Below, piece after piece: positions 6,079 through 13,804 of a DNA stretch of 25,971 nt. The notes beneath the pieces were generated by a model. That model had not been told where the DNA came from. It did no database searches and worked only from the letters and a program-made list of their open reading frames with translations. The DNA comes from a virus. Made by a program: the position numbers and the translations under genes. Every line of letters begins with the position of its first letter. Position 1 is the stretch's first letter. Where the stretch lies: positions 1-25,971 of IMG/VR virus record IMGVR_UViG_3300042326_000638. One strand, written 5' to 3'.

Positions 6079-8067
6079 TTGGATCTCACGAAACTCAAAG
6101 GCCCCCAGCGGCGAGAGCTGCCGATGGGTCTCCAGATTGAAGAGAAAACGGATGAGACCCTCACCTTTTCGTTTTCCAGTGAACAGCCAGTAGATCGCTG
6201 GTTTGGCCGCGAGATCCTAGTGCACGAGGAAGGCACCATGGACCTCTCGCGCCTGAACGACGGCGCACCATGGCTCTGGGGGCATGACCCTAACAAGGTC
6301 CTGGGAGTCGTTGAAAAGGCCTGGCTCGGCGACGATCGCCGGCTCTACAGCACGGTGCGGTGGTCGCCCAACACCACTGAGCGCGGAACTGAGGAGTTCC
6401 GTCGCCGCGTCGATATTGAAGCCGGCATTACGAAAAACGTCTCGTTCGCCTACAGCATTGACGACATCGAAGAGCGCAGCGGCGACTTTTACGTGACTAG
6501 CTGGAAGGCCCTGGAAGTCTCCAGCGTCAGCGTCCCCGCCGATCAGACCGTAGGCCTGGGCCGCGCCATGGATGAGCCGGCGGCTGAGCCTGAGCCTGCT
6601 GCTGAGCCCACCCCGGAGCCCTCCGCACCGGCAGAGCCGACCGTGACGGCTCACGATGAGGCAATCAAGGCAGCCGTTAGTCAGGCCCTCCATAGCCTGA
6701 CAGCACAGACCGCCGAGCGGACTGACACCCCTGTTCAGACTCTCATGACCACTGAAACGATCAACGTGGAGGAGGTGGCGCAATCCGCTCGCATTGCTGA
6801 GCGTGAGCGCGTCGCGTCCATCAAATCAATGTGCGACCAGTTCCAGCTTTCCGAGCTGGCCGAGAAACTCATCAATGACGACGCTTCCATCGACGCCGCC
6901 CGTGCGGTGGTGATGGAACAGATCGGCATGCGCAAGGTTTCCTTTGAGGGCCGCGTGCACGATGCCGGCGGCGCTGAGCTTGGCCTGAGCAAGCGTGAAG
7001 TGAAGCGCTACAGCTTCCTGCGCGTCGCTCAGTATTTGGCCGACCCCAACCCCCGCACTGCTGAAGCCGCCGCGTTCGAGCTGGACGTGGCCCGCGCTGC
7101 CCAGGCGAAGCACAGCCGCAGCGCCAACGGCGTGCTGATCCCCTGGGAAGTGCTGGGCTCCAGCCGCGCTGCTCAGACCCCCGGCCAGGTGGTCGGCACC
7201 TTCGGCGACGGTGGCGCACTGGTCGGCACCGATCGGCTCGATGCACAGTTCATTGATCTGATCCGCAACCGCTCCGCCTTTCTGAACAGCGGTCTGACCA
7301 TGCTCTCCGGCCTGGAGGGCAACGTTGAGATTCCCAAGAAGCTCAGCTCCAGCCAGTATTACTTCGTCGGCGAGAATGCTGAGGTTGCCAACAGCAAGCT
7401 CACCTTCGGCCTGGTGAACATGATCCCCCGGACCATCGGCGTTCGCGTGCCGATCAGCCGCCGGATGATGATCCAGAGCTCCCCCGACGTGGAGAACCTG
7501 GTACGGATCGACATGGCCGAGTCCGTCGCCTTGGGCATGGACTACACCATCGGCTACGGCACCGGCTCCAACGGCCAGCCGCTGGGCATTATCAACACCA
7601 CCGGCATCGGCAGCGTGACCCTGGGCGGCGGCACCGCCAAGGCATTCCCTGTGAGCCTCGGCGGCGACGGCTCCACCACCCACAACTGCGGCGACTGGGG
7701 CGACTACGTGGACCTGGAAACCGAACTGGCGATTGACAACCTCGACGCCGGCTCGATGCGCTACACCGGCAACAGCGTGGTGCGCGGCGCCCTGAAGCAG
7801 ACCCTGAGGGCATCCTCGGCTGGCTCTGACTACATCATGACCGATGCCGGCACTGTGAACGGCTACCAGTTCACCGTGTCCAACCAGATGCAGATCAACG
7901 ATGTTCTGTTCGGCAACTTTGCCGATTGCGTGGTGGGCATGTGGAGCGGCCTGGATGTGGTGGTTGACCCCTACACCCAGAGCGCCAGCGGCCAGGTAAT
8001 CCTGACCGTGCATCAGGACTTCGACGTGGCGGTTCGCCGCCCGCAGTCCTTCGCTCTGGGCACCTGA
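6079..8067 (+). CDS. Prohead protease fused to HK97-type major capsid protein
   Basis: A single 662-residue frame. Residues ~15-165 are an HK97-family prohead protease: WGHDPNKVLGVVEKAW gives candidate catalytic His69, NVSFAYSIDD gives Ser122, and ALEVSSVSVPAD (Glu146) is the typical end. A Pro/Glu/Ala linker (~167-187) leads to a helical segment (~195-300) that resembles a scaffold/delta domain. From about 345 the HK97 capsid domain runs to the end (GVLIPWEVLG, FVGENAEVANSKLTFG, IGVRVPISRRMM, GTGSNGQPLGI, then DFDVAVRRPQSFALGT). The chosen TTG start at 6079 has no clear ribosome site; ATG at 6124, after GGCGAGAG, is an alternative and would drop only 15 residues. The protease should cleave itself and the linker off the capsid domain during maturation. 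Confidence 0.93.
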   Translation: MDLTKLKGPQRRELPMGLQIEEKTDETLTFSFSSEQPVDRWFGREILVHEEGTMDLSRLNDGAPWLWGHDPNKVLGVVEKAWLGDDRRLYSTVRWSPNTTERGTEEFRRRVDIEAGITKNVSFAYSIDDIEERSGDFYVTSWKALEVSSVSVPADQTVGLGRAMDEPAAEPEPAAEPTPEPSAPAEPTVTAHDEAIKAAVSQALHSLTAQTAERTDTPVQTLMTTETINVEEVAQSARIAERERVASIKSMCDQFQLSELAEKLINDDASIDAARAVVMEQIGMRKVSFEGRVHDAGGAELGLSKREVKRYSFLRVAQYLADPNPRTAEAAAFELDVARAAQAKHSRSANGVLIPWEVLGSSRAAQTPGQVVGTFGDGGALVGTDRLDAQFIDLIRNRSAFLNSGLTMLSGLEGNVEIPKKLSSSQYYFVGENAEVANSKLTFGLVNMIPRTIGVRVPISRRMMIQSSPDVENLVRIDMAESVALGMDYTIGYGTGSNGQPLGIINTTGIGSVTLGGGTAKAFPVSLGGDGSTTHNCGDWGDYVDLETELAIDNLDAGSMRYTGNSVVRGALKQTLRASSAGSDYIMTDAGTVNGYQFTVSNQMQINDVLFGNFADCVVGMWSGLDVVVDPYTQSASGQVILTVHQDFDVAVRRPQSFALGT

Positions 8068-8069
8068 TT

Positions 8070-8291
8070 ATGAGGCTGCAGATTCTCTCGAACTGCAGAG
8101 CAGACGGTCGCCACCTCGCTATGGGTGAGGTGGCTGACCTTCCTCAAGGCCCAGCCAACGAGCTGCTGGCGCTGGGCATGGCGTCAATTGCGCCAGAGCC
8201 CGAACTTGAGCCCGCCCCGGCCTGTCCACCCAAGCCGCGGCGCTCTGCAAAGACTTCCACCCCTGACCCCACCCCCACCCCGGAGGATTGA
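8070..8291 (+). CDS. Small head-region protein downstream of capsid
   Basis: A 73-residue protein starting 2 nt after the capsid stop. The first ~40 residues (MRLQILSNCRADGRHLAMGE, then VADLPQGPANELLALGMA) match a compact beta domain often seen as a tiny gene after capsid genes, with the pattern 'G.VVDLP...A.ELLA.G.A'. The remainder is a disordered Pro/Glu/Lys/Thr tail. Its function is not known to me. It may be a head accessory protein; the inference rests on position and on the short pattern. Confidence 0.7.
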   Translation: MRLQILSNCRADGRHLAMGEVADLPQGPANELLALGMASIAPEPELEPAPACPPKPRRSAKTSTPDPTPTPED

Positions 8292-8294
8292 TCC

Positions 8295-8681
8295 ATGGCC
8301 ATTGAACTCAGAAACCTGGAGCAAATCCAGGCCTTTACGATCCTGGCGCCAGCCACCCGCGACGCCGTGGGCAACACTACTGCGGTTGACGTGAGCGCTG
8401 TGGATGGCGATCTGCTGCTGCTGCTGTATGCCGCCGCCAGTGCATCCAGCACCGCGATCAAGGTGAAGGTGCAATCCGGCAATGCCTCTGACGGCAGCGA
8501 TGCTGCAGACGTGGCCGGCGGCGTCTTTACCGATCTGGGCAGCACTGCTGCACTGCAGAAGCTGTCGATCGCCCGCGACCAGGTGGGCAAGTTTGTGCGG
8601 CTGGCCTTCACCGATGAAACCGGCAGCTACTCCGCCACTGTCACCTGCGTAGCAGTCGGCGGCGCCCGTTACGCGGTCTGA
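8295..8681 (+). CDS. Putative capsid decoration/structural protein
   Basis: A 128-residue, beta-rich, Ala/Ser/Val-rich protein without cysteines near the core and with no signal peptide. It has a strong ribosome site (GGAGG at 8282-8286). The sequence reads as alternating strands (TAIKVKVQSGNASDGSDAAD ... GKFVRLAFTDETGSYSATVTC), typical of small virion proteins. Its position between the capsid and head completion genes suggests a decoration protein on the capsid, but I do not recognise a named family. Confidence 0.65.
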   Translation: MAIELRNLEQIQAFTILAPATRDAVGNTTAVDVSAVDGDLLLLLYAAASASSTAIKVKVQSGNASDGSDAADVAGGVFTDLGSTAALQKLSIARDQVGKFVRLAFTDETGSYSATVTCVAVGGARYAV

Positions 8682-8683
8682 CC

Positions 8684-9043
8684 ATGATCCAGGAAATCCC
8701 CGATGATTTCCTGCTGGCTGACTTCGGCTCCAGCGTCACTGCTGGGGCCGTTGTTGGTTTGGGGTTTATGGACCGCGCTAGCCAGATCATTATGAATGAC
8801 AACGTGGTGACGGTGGACTATGCGCTGACTGCCAGGACTGATCAGTTCGGCGGTTTGCAGTATGGCGACCAGGTGCAGCACGAAGGGCAGACATACAGGC
8901 TGCAGCATGAGCCGCTACGGCTAGCTGATGGCCGGTTCTGCGTGATGGTGCTGGAGCTAGTGCAGGAGGTCGCCACCTGCCTGGTGACGCTGAGCGGCCT
9001 GCGGATCACGACCCTGAATAACAAGCAACTCCGCATTCTGTAG
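8684..9043 (+). CDS. Putative head-tail joining protein
   Basis: A 119-residue protein starting 2 nt after the previous stop. It has a helical start (IQEIPDDFLLADFGSSV), then beta strands ending in YGDQVQHEGQTYRLQHEP and RFCVMVLELV. A 'GD.V...G..Y.V...P' core followed by a final strand is what small head-tail connectors of the lambda gpFII type look like, and the length (gpFII is 117) and position fit. The assignment rests on size, pattern and order, not on a clear motif. Confidence 0.6.
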   Translation: MIQEIPDDFLLADFGSSVTAGAVVGLGFMDRASQIIMNDNVVTVDYALTARTDQFGGLQYGDQVQHEGQTYRLQHEPLRLADGRFCVMVLELVQEVATCLVTLSGLRITTLNNKQLRIL

Positions 9044-9045
9044 GC

Positions 9046-10461
9046 ATGGCTGAAACCACGATCACAGGCCTGCCGAACGCCACGACCCCGCTCGATGGAA
9101 CCGAGCGGGTGCCGATGGATCAGAACGGCGCCACGGTGGACGCCAGCACCCAGGCGATCGCGAATCTGGCGGCTGGCGCGATCAGCAGTGCTGTGGCTGC
9201 CCACGTAGCAGCTGCAGACCCGCATCCTGGCTACCTGACCGCCGCCGAGGGTGACGCGGCCTATGTGGGGTTGAGCGACGCCCGGCTGAGCGACGCCCGC
9301 GAATGGACCGCTGCCACAATCGAGCAGGCTGAGGCCGAGACCGGCACCGCGACGACCCGACGGGCGTTTACCGCGCAACGGGTGCGGCAGGCCATCGCGG
9401 CATGGTGGACCAGCGCCAGCAGCGTGGCAGGCCGCGCCATGGTGGAGGCCCTTGACGCGGCCGCACAGCGCACGCTGCTGGGCCTGGGCACGGCTGACAG
9501 CCCATCATTCACCGGCCTGACGATCACCGGCACGGCGCCGGTCGTCATCCCCCACATCCACGGCAGCATCGCCGGCAATTTTTACGTTCACGTCAAAAAC
9601 ACCAGCGGCGGCCCGCTAGCAGCGGGCACGGCGGTCTATGCGACCGGCAGCGTGGGCGACACCGATCGGATCACAGTGGCGGCCTGCGACCCGACCGATC
9701 CGCTCAAAATGCCGGCGATCGCCGTGCTGGAGACCACCCTTGCCAACAACGACCCCGGCGATGCCGTGATCTTGGGCGAGCTGAGGCCGTTCAATTCCAA
9801 TAGCTATCAGCTGGGCGATCAGCTCTATGTCGGCGCTGGTGGCGCCATGGTGGCGACGATCCCGGCATCTGGCGAGGTGCAGCAGGTCGGCAGCGTAGTG
9901 AGGGTGAACGTCAACACCGGGACCATCCTGGTGAACACCGGCGCGGCGATGGCCCGGGTGGGATTCACGGGGGCCTATGGCGATCTAAGCGGGCGCCCTG
10001 CCATTCCCTCCCCCGCCGACGCCGCCCCGCAGCCGCTGGCGGCCACTGCAGCCATCGGCAGCAGCGCAGACTACGCCAGGGAGGATCACGCCCACCAGCG
10101 CGATTCCGATGTAATCGTGATTCCTGTTGGCGACGAGACCACCGCGCTCACCACCGGCACCAACCGGGTGAGATTCAGGATGCCGTTTGCTGCCACGCTG
10201 CTGGCGGTGCGGGCCAATGTGAACACAGCGCCGACCGGCAGCACGCTGATCGTGGACGTGAACGAGGCAGGCGCCAGCGTGCTGGGCACGAAACTCAGCA
10301 TCGACGCCAGCGAGTTCAGTAGCACCACAGCAGCTAGCGCCGCGACGATCACCGATTCCAGCCTGGCGGACGACGCCGAGATCAGCATCGATATTGACCA
10401 GATCGGTTCAACGGTGGCCGGTGCGGGCCTGAAGGTCTCGCTGTTCGTGCGGAGGGCATGA
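9046..10461 (+). CDS. Fibre-like adhesin with collar repeats and beta-jelly C-terminus
   Basis: A 471-residue protein beginning with a fibre-type anchor (TTITGLPNATTPLDGTERVP). It continues with heptad-like DARLSDAREW and TRRAFTAQRVRQAIAAWW segments, a module AGRAMVEALDAAAQRTLLGL, a Gly/Ala beta region, and a phage-fibre linker (FTGAYGDLSGRPAIPSPADA, then REDHAHQRD). A C-terminal ~110-residue beta domain (RVRFRMPFAATLLAVRANVN ... GLKVSLFVRR) resembles fibre tips. The anchor and the AAAQR-LGLGT module are shared in style with the fibre at 24349. Two HIP1 octamers (GCGATCGC) fall inside this gene. It is probably a receptor-binding or virion surface fibre; the place before the tail terminator gene is unusual. 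Confidence 0.8.
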   Translation: MAETTITGLPNATTPLDGTERVPMDQNGATVDASTQAIANLAAGAISSAVAAHVAAADPHPGYLTAAEGDAAYVGLSDARLSDAREWTAATIEQAEAETGTATTRRAFTAQRVRQAIAAWWTSASSVAGRAMVEALDAAAQRTLLGLGTADSPSFTGLTITGTAPVVIPHIHGSIAGNFYVHVKNTSGGPLAAGTAVYATGSVGDTDRITVAACDPTDPLKMPAIAVLETTLANNDPGDAVILGELRPFNSNSYQLGDQLYVGAGGAMVATIPASGEVQQVGSVVRVNVNTGTILVNTGAAMARVGFTGAYGDLSGRPAIPSPADAAPQPLAATAAIGSSADYAREDHAHQRDSDVIVIPVGDETTALTTGTNRVRFRMPFAATLLAVRANVNTAPTGSTLIVDVNEAGASVLGTKLSIDASEFSSTTAASAATITDSSLADDAEISIDIDQIGSTVAGAGLKVSLFVRRA

Positions 10462-10991
10462 TGGCCAACCTGGTGATCTGGAACAGCCAGACCAACGAGA
10501 TCCGCGATTACCCACGCGGCGACGATGAGCCGGTCGTGGGGCTGGAGCAGCCGCCGCTTTTCGCGCTGCAGGTGGTGCGGGAGCCTCAGCCTGAGTACGA
10601 CCCTGCCACGCAGCGCCTGTCAGAAACTCGCGCTGTGAACCCTGAGGCGCTGACCTGGATCTGGGGCTGGGACGTTCAGGATCTGCCGCCGCCGCCCCCG
10701 CCGGAGCCGAACTATCGGTCGTTCTATGACGCCCTGCTGGCCAGCCAGGTGTATGGCGCCGTGGTGGCCACGCCGGGGAAAAGTGGCGATCAGGCCGCCG
10801 CGATGACGGTGTTTCTCGGCGCGATCCAGGACTCCCTCAGTGGCCGCGAAAACCGCCCTGCACTGCAGCAGGCAGTCTGGCTGCTGCTGGGCCAGCTCCA
10901 GTTGAGCGCCGAGGGGCTGGCTGAGCTGCTGGCGCTGATGGATGAGCACCGCCTGTCGGGCGTTTACTCGCTGTCGCCGGGGGTGAGCTGA
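10458..10991 (+). CDS. Unknown protein in the adhesin block
   Basis: A 177-residue protein overlapping the fibre stop by 4 nt (two adjacent ATGs, 10458 and 10461). The N-terminal part is beta-rich, with NEIRDYPRGDDEPVVGLEQP and EPQPEYDPATQRLSETRAV, followed by a proline run (PPPPPPEPN) and a helical C-terminal half (YRSFYDALLASQVYGAVVAT ... EGLAELLALMDEHRL). I recall similar arrangements next to fibre genes in cyanobacterial phages, where they stay unnamed. A fibre assembly or chaperone role is possible because it lies between two adhesin-like genes, but no direct evidence shows it. Confidence 0.7.
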   Translation: MMANLVIWNSQTNEIRDYPRGDDEPVVGLEQPPLFALQVVREPQPEYDPATQRLSETRAVNPEALTWIWGWDVQDLPPPPPPEPNYRSFYDALLASQVYGAVVATPGKSGDQAAAMTVFLGAIQDSLSGRENRPALQQAVWLLLGQLQLSAEGLAELLALMDEHRLSGVYSLSPGVS

Positions 10992-11824
10992 TGGCGATTA
11001 TCTGGGTTGGAACGGGGAGGTTTAGCGCCTACATCGGCCCTGTTCAGGATTACATCGACCGGGTGGTGGCTGCTGATGTAGCAGCGGGCAACACGCTGGG
11101 CCTAGAGGTTGGCGTGCGTGACGCCTACGACGTGTTCATCCGCGACTCAATCAACGTCGGCGACCTGGGCACCAGCGGCGGCGTGCTGAGCCAAGCCAAC
11201 AGCATCATCAAGGCCGCGCCGATCATGGCCGGCGCCCGCACGCTGGCCGGTGCGCTGACGCCGTTGGTGGGGACGGCGCCGACACGGTTTGGCACGGCTG
11301 GCGGGTGGAATTACAACCGAAAGACGGGGTTACAGGCGAATGGGACCAATAACTATTTAGATAGCAATAGGAGTAATAGCGCTGACCCACAAAATAGCAA
11401 GCATGTCGCAGTATTCACCTCCGAATCGGAAACACGCAATGCCACTAGAGCTGCGATTGCCTCGCGAAGCCCCAGCGGAGCCGTTGGATCAACGCATATT
11501 CTAACAACCGCCAGCGTAGTGGTTGCGCGCATAAACACCTCAGGCACGTCAAGTACGGCAAACGCTACACCATTTACAGGGCTATTTGGTGGGTCTAGAT
11601 CTAGCGACACTCAATGCACTGTAAGGTTTAGCGGAGCAAGTACAACGATCAACGAAAGCAGCTCCGCCCCGGCAGCGGTTCCTATTGATGTTTTCTCTAG
11701 GAACGGCGGCGATTTCTCCAACGCCCGCCTCGCCTTCTACTCCATCGGCGAATCCCTCAACCTCGCCCTGATGGATGCCCGCGTCACCACGTTGGTGAAT
11801 GCCTTTGCGGCTGCTATCCCATGA
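10991..11824 (+). CDS. Lectin-like tail/virion adhesin
   Basis: A 277-residue protein. The first ~90 residues form a helical/linker base, and the rest is a beta sandwich-like domain: WNYNRKTGLQANGTNNYLDS, KHVAVFTSES, TGLFGGSRSS, then DARVTTLVNAFAAAIP at the end. I recall this fold pattern ('NRKTGL..NGTNNYL..N...DPQN..H', closing 'ARLAFYSIGE.L.L...DARV..L') from cyanobacterial and cyanophage surface proteins with a concanavalin/LamG-like domain; it presumably binds host glycans. The start overlaps the previous stop (ATGA). The coding DNA from about 11310 to 11700 is clearly more AT-rich (AAT, AGT, AAC codons) than both ends of the same gene, as expected for an exchanged or fast-changing receptor-binding part. 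Confidence 0.75.
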   Translation: MAIIWVGTGRFSAYIGPVQDYIDRVVAADVAAGNTLGLEVGVRDAYDVFIRDSINVGDLGTSGGVLSQANSIIKAAPIMAGARTLAGALTPLVGTAPTRFGTAGGWNYNRKTGLQANGTNNYLDSNRSNSADPQNSKHVAVFTSESETRNATRAAIASRSPSGAVGSTHILTTASVVVARINTSGTSSTANATPFTGLFGGSRSSDTQCTVRFSGASTTINESSSAPAAVPIDVFSRNGGDFSNARLAFYSIGESLNLALMDARVTTLVNAFAAAIP

Positions 11825-11830
11825 CCTGTG

Positions 11831-11977
11831 ATGCCCTACCTGATCCGCTTCACCGCGGCCGTTGCACTGGTGGCCGGCCTGCTGGTCTGGCTGCTGAGTG
11901 CCGTGCCCCTGCTGGTGGCGCTGGGCGTCGCGGTCGTCTGCGGCTGGGTGGTGTTCGATCTGGTGCAGCCTTTTTAG
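11831..11977 (+). CDS. 48-residue two-helix membrane protein
   Basis: A short frame, ATG 11831 to TAG 11975-11977 (a GTG at 11828 is also in frame). The protein has a basic start (MPYLIRFT), then two hydrophobic helices, roughly residues 9-22 and 25-42, separated by SAVP, and a short tail (FDLVQPF). It fills an otherwise empty gap between the adhesin and the tail terminator. No clear ribosome site is seen, so reinitiation after the adhesin stop (TGA 11822-11824) would be needed. It could be a holin-like or small phage membrane protein; the hydrophobic pattern is the only evidence. Confidence 0.5.
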   Translation: MPYLIRFTAAVALVAGLLVWLLSAVPLLVALGVAVVCGWVVFDLVQPF

Positions 11978-11986
11978 CCTGACCTT

Positions 11987-12436
11987 ATGGCCAGCATTCG
12001 CGAACAGATCCTCGAACGGATTCGCACCGTCACCCTTCCTGGCACGGTGCAGGTGGGCCAGCGGATCTACCGCAGCCGTGCGCAGGCCTACTCCAAGTCC
12101 GAGGCGCCAGCGATCACGATCAGCCCTGGTGAAGATAATCCGGTCAACGCACCACGCACCATCGGCGCCAGCCTGGGGCGCCTGGATCAGGCGCTGCCGG
12201 TGCTGGTCGAGATCTACGTGCGCGGCGACGTGCCCGATCAGCTGGCCGACCCTATCGGCGTAGACGTGCACAGCAGGATGATGGCCGACCGCACGATGGG
12301 CGGACTAGCCCATGACGTGCAGCCCGATGGGTTCCGGCCTGAGTATGAGCAGGCTGACGCCTCTGCTGGGTGGATGCAGTACCGGTTCCTGATCAGGTAT
12401 CGCACCCGAGACGACGCGATCGATCAGTTCTCCTGA
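11987..12436 (+). CDS. Tail terminator / minor tail protein U-like
   Basis: A 149-residue protein. It starts with SIREQILERIRTV, continues through RIYRSRAQAYSKSEAPAITI, and contains PVLVEIYVRGDVPDQLADPI and a final strand QYRFLIRYRTRDD. This pattern (start helix, 'P.i.i.pg.e', 'v.v..rgd.pd...dpi...i', ending in a strand with RYRT) is that of the ring-forming terminator of siphovirus tails (lambda gpU-like), which caps the tube after it reaches full length. Length and position just before the tail tube fit. The preceding 8 bases (TAGCCTGA) resemble the recurring intergenic motif. Confidence 0.82.
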   Translation: MASIREQILERIRTVTLPGTVQVGQRIYRSRAQAYSKSEAPAITISPGEDNPVNAPRTIGASLGRLDQALPVLVEIYVRGDVPDQLADPIGVDVHSRMMADRTMGGLAHDVQPDGFRPEYEQADASAGWMQYRFLIRYRTRDDAIDQFS

Positions 12437-12458
12437 GTCCGTAGCCTGAGGCTAGGAC
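12437..12458 (+). promoter_or_regulatory. Intergenic hairpin carrying GTAGCCTGAG (copy 1)
   Basis: GTCC (12437-12440) pairs with GGAC (12455-12458) and TAGCC (12442-12446) with GGCTA (12450-12454), with loop TGA and one bulged G. The exact decamer GTAGCCTGAG is at 12441-12450. It lies between the tail terminator stop and the small gene at 12474. TAGCCT fits the loose TAnnnT core of a -10 box, but no -35 is seen. Confidence 0.45.
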
Positions 12459-12473
12459 GCTCAGCCCCCATCC

Positions 12474-12614
12474 ATGGCGGAACAATTCGAGCACCACGGC
12501 GAGTCTGGTGAGTACGTGATGCTCCCCAGCGGCGAGATGGTGTCTGCTGCTGACTACCATCCGCCCAAAACTGAGCCCGCCAAACCCGCCCAACCCAGCA
12601 AGGCCAAGGACTGA
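12474..12614 (+). CDS. 46-residue tail-region protein
   Basis: A short frame from ATG 12474 to TGA 12612-12614, with its stop overlapping the tail tube start (ATGA). The protein starts with MAEQFEHHGESGEYVMLPSG, then has EMVSAADYHPPK and a Lys/Pro/Ala tail (PAKPAQPSKAKD). The polar N-terminal part and the disordered C-terminal tail look like the tiny proteins often encoded next to tail tubes. Its function is unknown. The perfect ATGA coupling to the next gene is the main reason to believe it. Confidence 0.6.
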   Translation: MAEQFEHHGESGEYVMLPSGEMVSAADYHPPKTEPAKPAQPSKAKD

Positions 12615-13798
12615 TGACTGCTCTCCTGATCCGTAATTCGTTCTTGCTGGCCAAGACGGAAACCGCTTACGGCACCCTGGCCAGTTCAATCGGTGCATCC
12701 GATGCGGTGAAGATAACCTCGCTGGAGGTGAACCCGCTGACCGGCACCCGAGTAGAGCGCAACCTGATCAAAGGATTCCTTGGCGCTGACCGTCAGCCGC
12801 TCACCAATGAGCACGTCGCCGTCACGGTGACATTCGAGTGGGGCGGCTCCGGCGTCGCTGCCACCGCACCCCGATTCTCGCCACTGCTGCTGGCGGCCGG
12901 CATGAATCTGGCCGCATCAGCGGAGATCACCGGCACGGCCACTGCAGGCGGCGCCAACACCATCACCCTGGCGGACCTGGGAGGCAGCAACCCTGCGACC
13001 GATGCCTACGTTGGGTTTCCGATCGAGATCACCAGCGGCGCCAATGCCGGCGACAAGGGCGTGATTGCGGCCCACAACGGCACCACCCGAGAGGTGACGG
13101 TGGTGGCGTCCACGGCATCGTTCACCGGCGGCGCGGTGAACTACAAGATCCCCGCGCTGTCGCTCTACCAGCCGATCAGCACTTTCGGCAATGGCAGCAG
13201 CTGCACGCTGGTGGCGGTGAAGGATCAGAACGTGCACCGCATCGAAGGCTTCCGCGGCTCCCCGGCGCTCAACTCACCGCTGAACAGCTACGGCACCTTC
13301 ACGATCACCGGCATCGGCAAGTACGTCACCCCGACCGCCAAGAGCTCTGAGAGCTTCACCTACGGCAACCAGGCCGAGCCGGTGCCCGTCACCCCGCGCC
13401 ACACCAAGGCGCTGCGGTTCCAGGGCTACGGGCCATGCACTGAGAGCTTCACCTTCGACTGGGGCCTCACTACCTCGTTCCGTTCGCTGATCAACTGCGA
13501 GCCTCACGCCCGTATCACCGATCGCCCGAACCCTAATGGAACGCTGACGATTGAAAATCCGCCGGTTGCGACCAAGGATTACTTCTCTGCTGCTGCTGAC
13601 AACAGCGGCGCCAGCGATGGCCCGTTCGTTGTGCAGCAGGGTACGGTAGCAACGGAAAGCTCCATCTTCTTCTGCCCGAAGGCTGCAATCAGCGGCGATC
13701 TGTCGTTTAGCGATTCCGACGGGATCGACATGTTGCAGATCCCGTTTACTGCGCTGCCCAAGACGCAGAACGACGAAACCCGCCTGATCTTCTTCTGA
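12614..13798 (+). CDS. Major tail (tube) protein
   Basis: A 394-residue protein that should form the hexameric rings of the tail tube. Its start, LIRNSFLLAKTETAYGTLAS, then VKITSLEVNPLTGTRVERNL, is the typical opening of tube proteins of this class. Later segments include VTVTFEWGGSG, LTTSFRSLINCEPHARITDR and the ending LQIPFTALPKTQNDETRLIF. It is longer than minimal tube proteins (~150-250), because an inserted beta domain around residues 95-170 (ITGTATAGGANTITLADLGG ... GGAVNYKIPALSLYQ) looks like an Ig-like or surface decoration. The position before the G/T chaperone is standard. Translation is coupled to the 46-residue gene. Confidence 0.88.
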   Translation: MTALLIRNSFLLAKTETAYGTLASSIGASDAVKITSLEVNPLTGTRVERNLIKGFLGADRQPLTNEHVAVTVTFEWGGSGVAATAPRFSPLLLAAGMNLAASAEITGTATAGGANTITLADLGGSNPATDAYVGFPIEITSGANAGDKGVIAAHNGTTREVTVVASTASFTGGAVNYKIPALSLYQPISTFGNGSSCTLVAVKDQNVHRIEGFRGSPALNSPLNSYGTFTITGIGKYVTPTAKSSESFTYGNQAEPVPVTPRHTKALRFQGYGPCTESFTFDWGLTTSFRSLINCEPHARITDRPNPNGTLTIENPPVATKDYFSAAADNSGASDGPFVVQQGTVATESSIFFCPKAAISGDLSFSDSDGIDMLQIPFTALPKTQNDETRLIFF

Positions 13799-13804
13799 TT
13801 CGCC

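Noticed and set aside
6826-8013. 395-residue antisense frame over the capsid gene
   Set aside because: It is His/Ala/Gly/Val rich, has no recognisable domain and lies fully opposite a strongly conserved capsid domain; a GC-codon shadow.
9046-9725. HIP1 octamers as proof of a cyanobacterial chromosome
   Set aside because: Only two GCGATCGC sites were seen in 26 kb, both inside one gene; this supports a cyanobacterial host weakly and does not prove integration.
10991-11824. Diversity-generating retroelement variable region (many AAT/AAC codons in the lectin-like adhesin)
   Set aside because: No reverse transcriptase, template repeat or accessory gene is in the window, and the Asn-rich part is in the middle, not at the C-terminal end.
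12838-13350. 170-residue plus-strand frame inside the tail tube gene
   Set aside because: Arg/His/Gln-rich shadow of the tube frame with no start signal.
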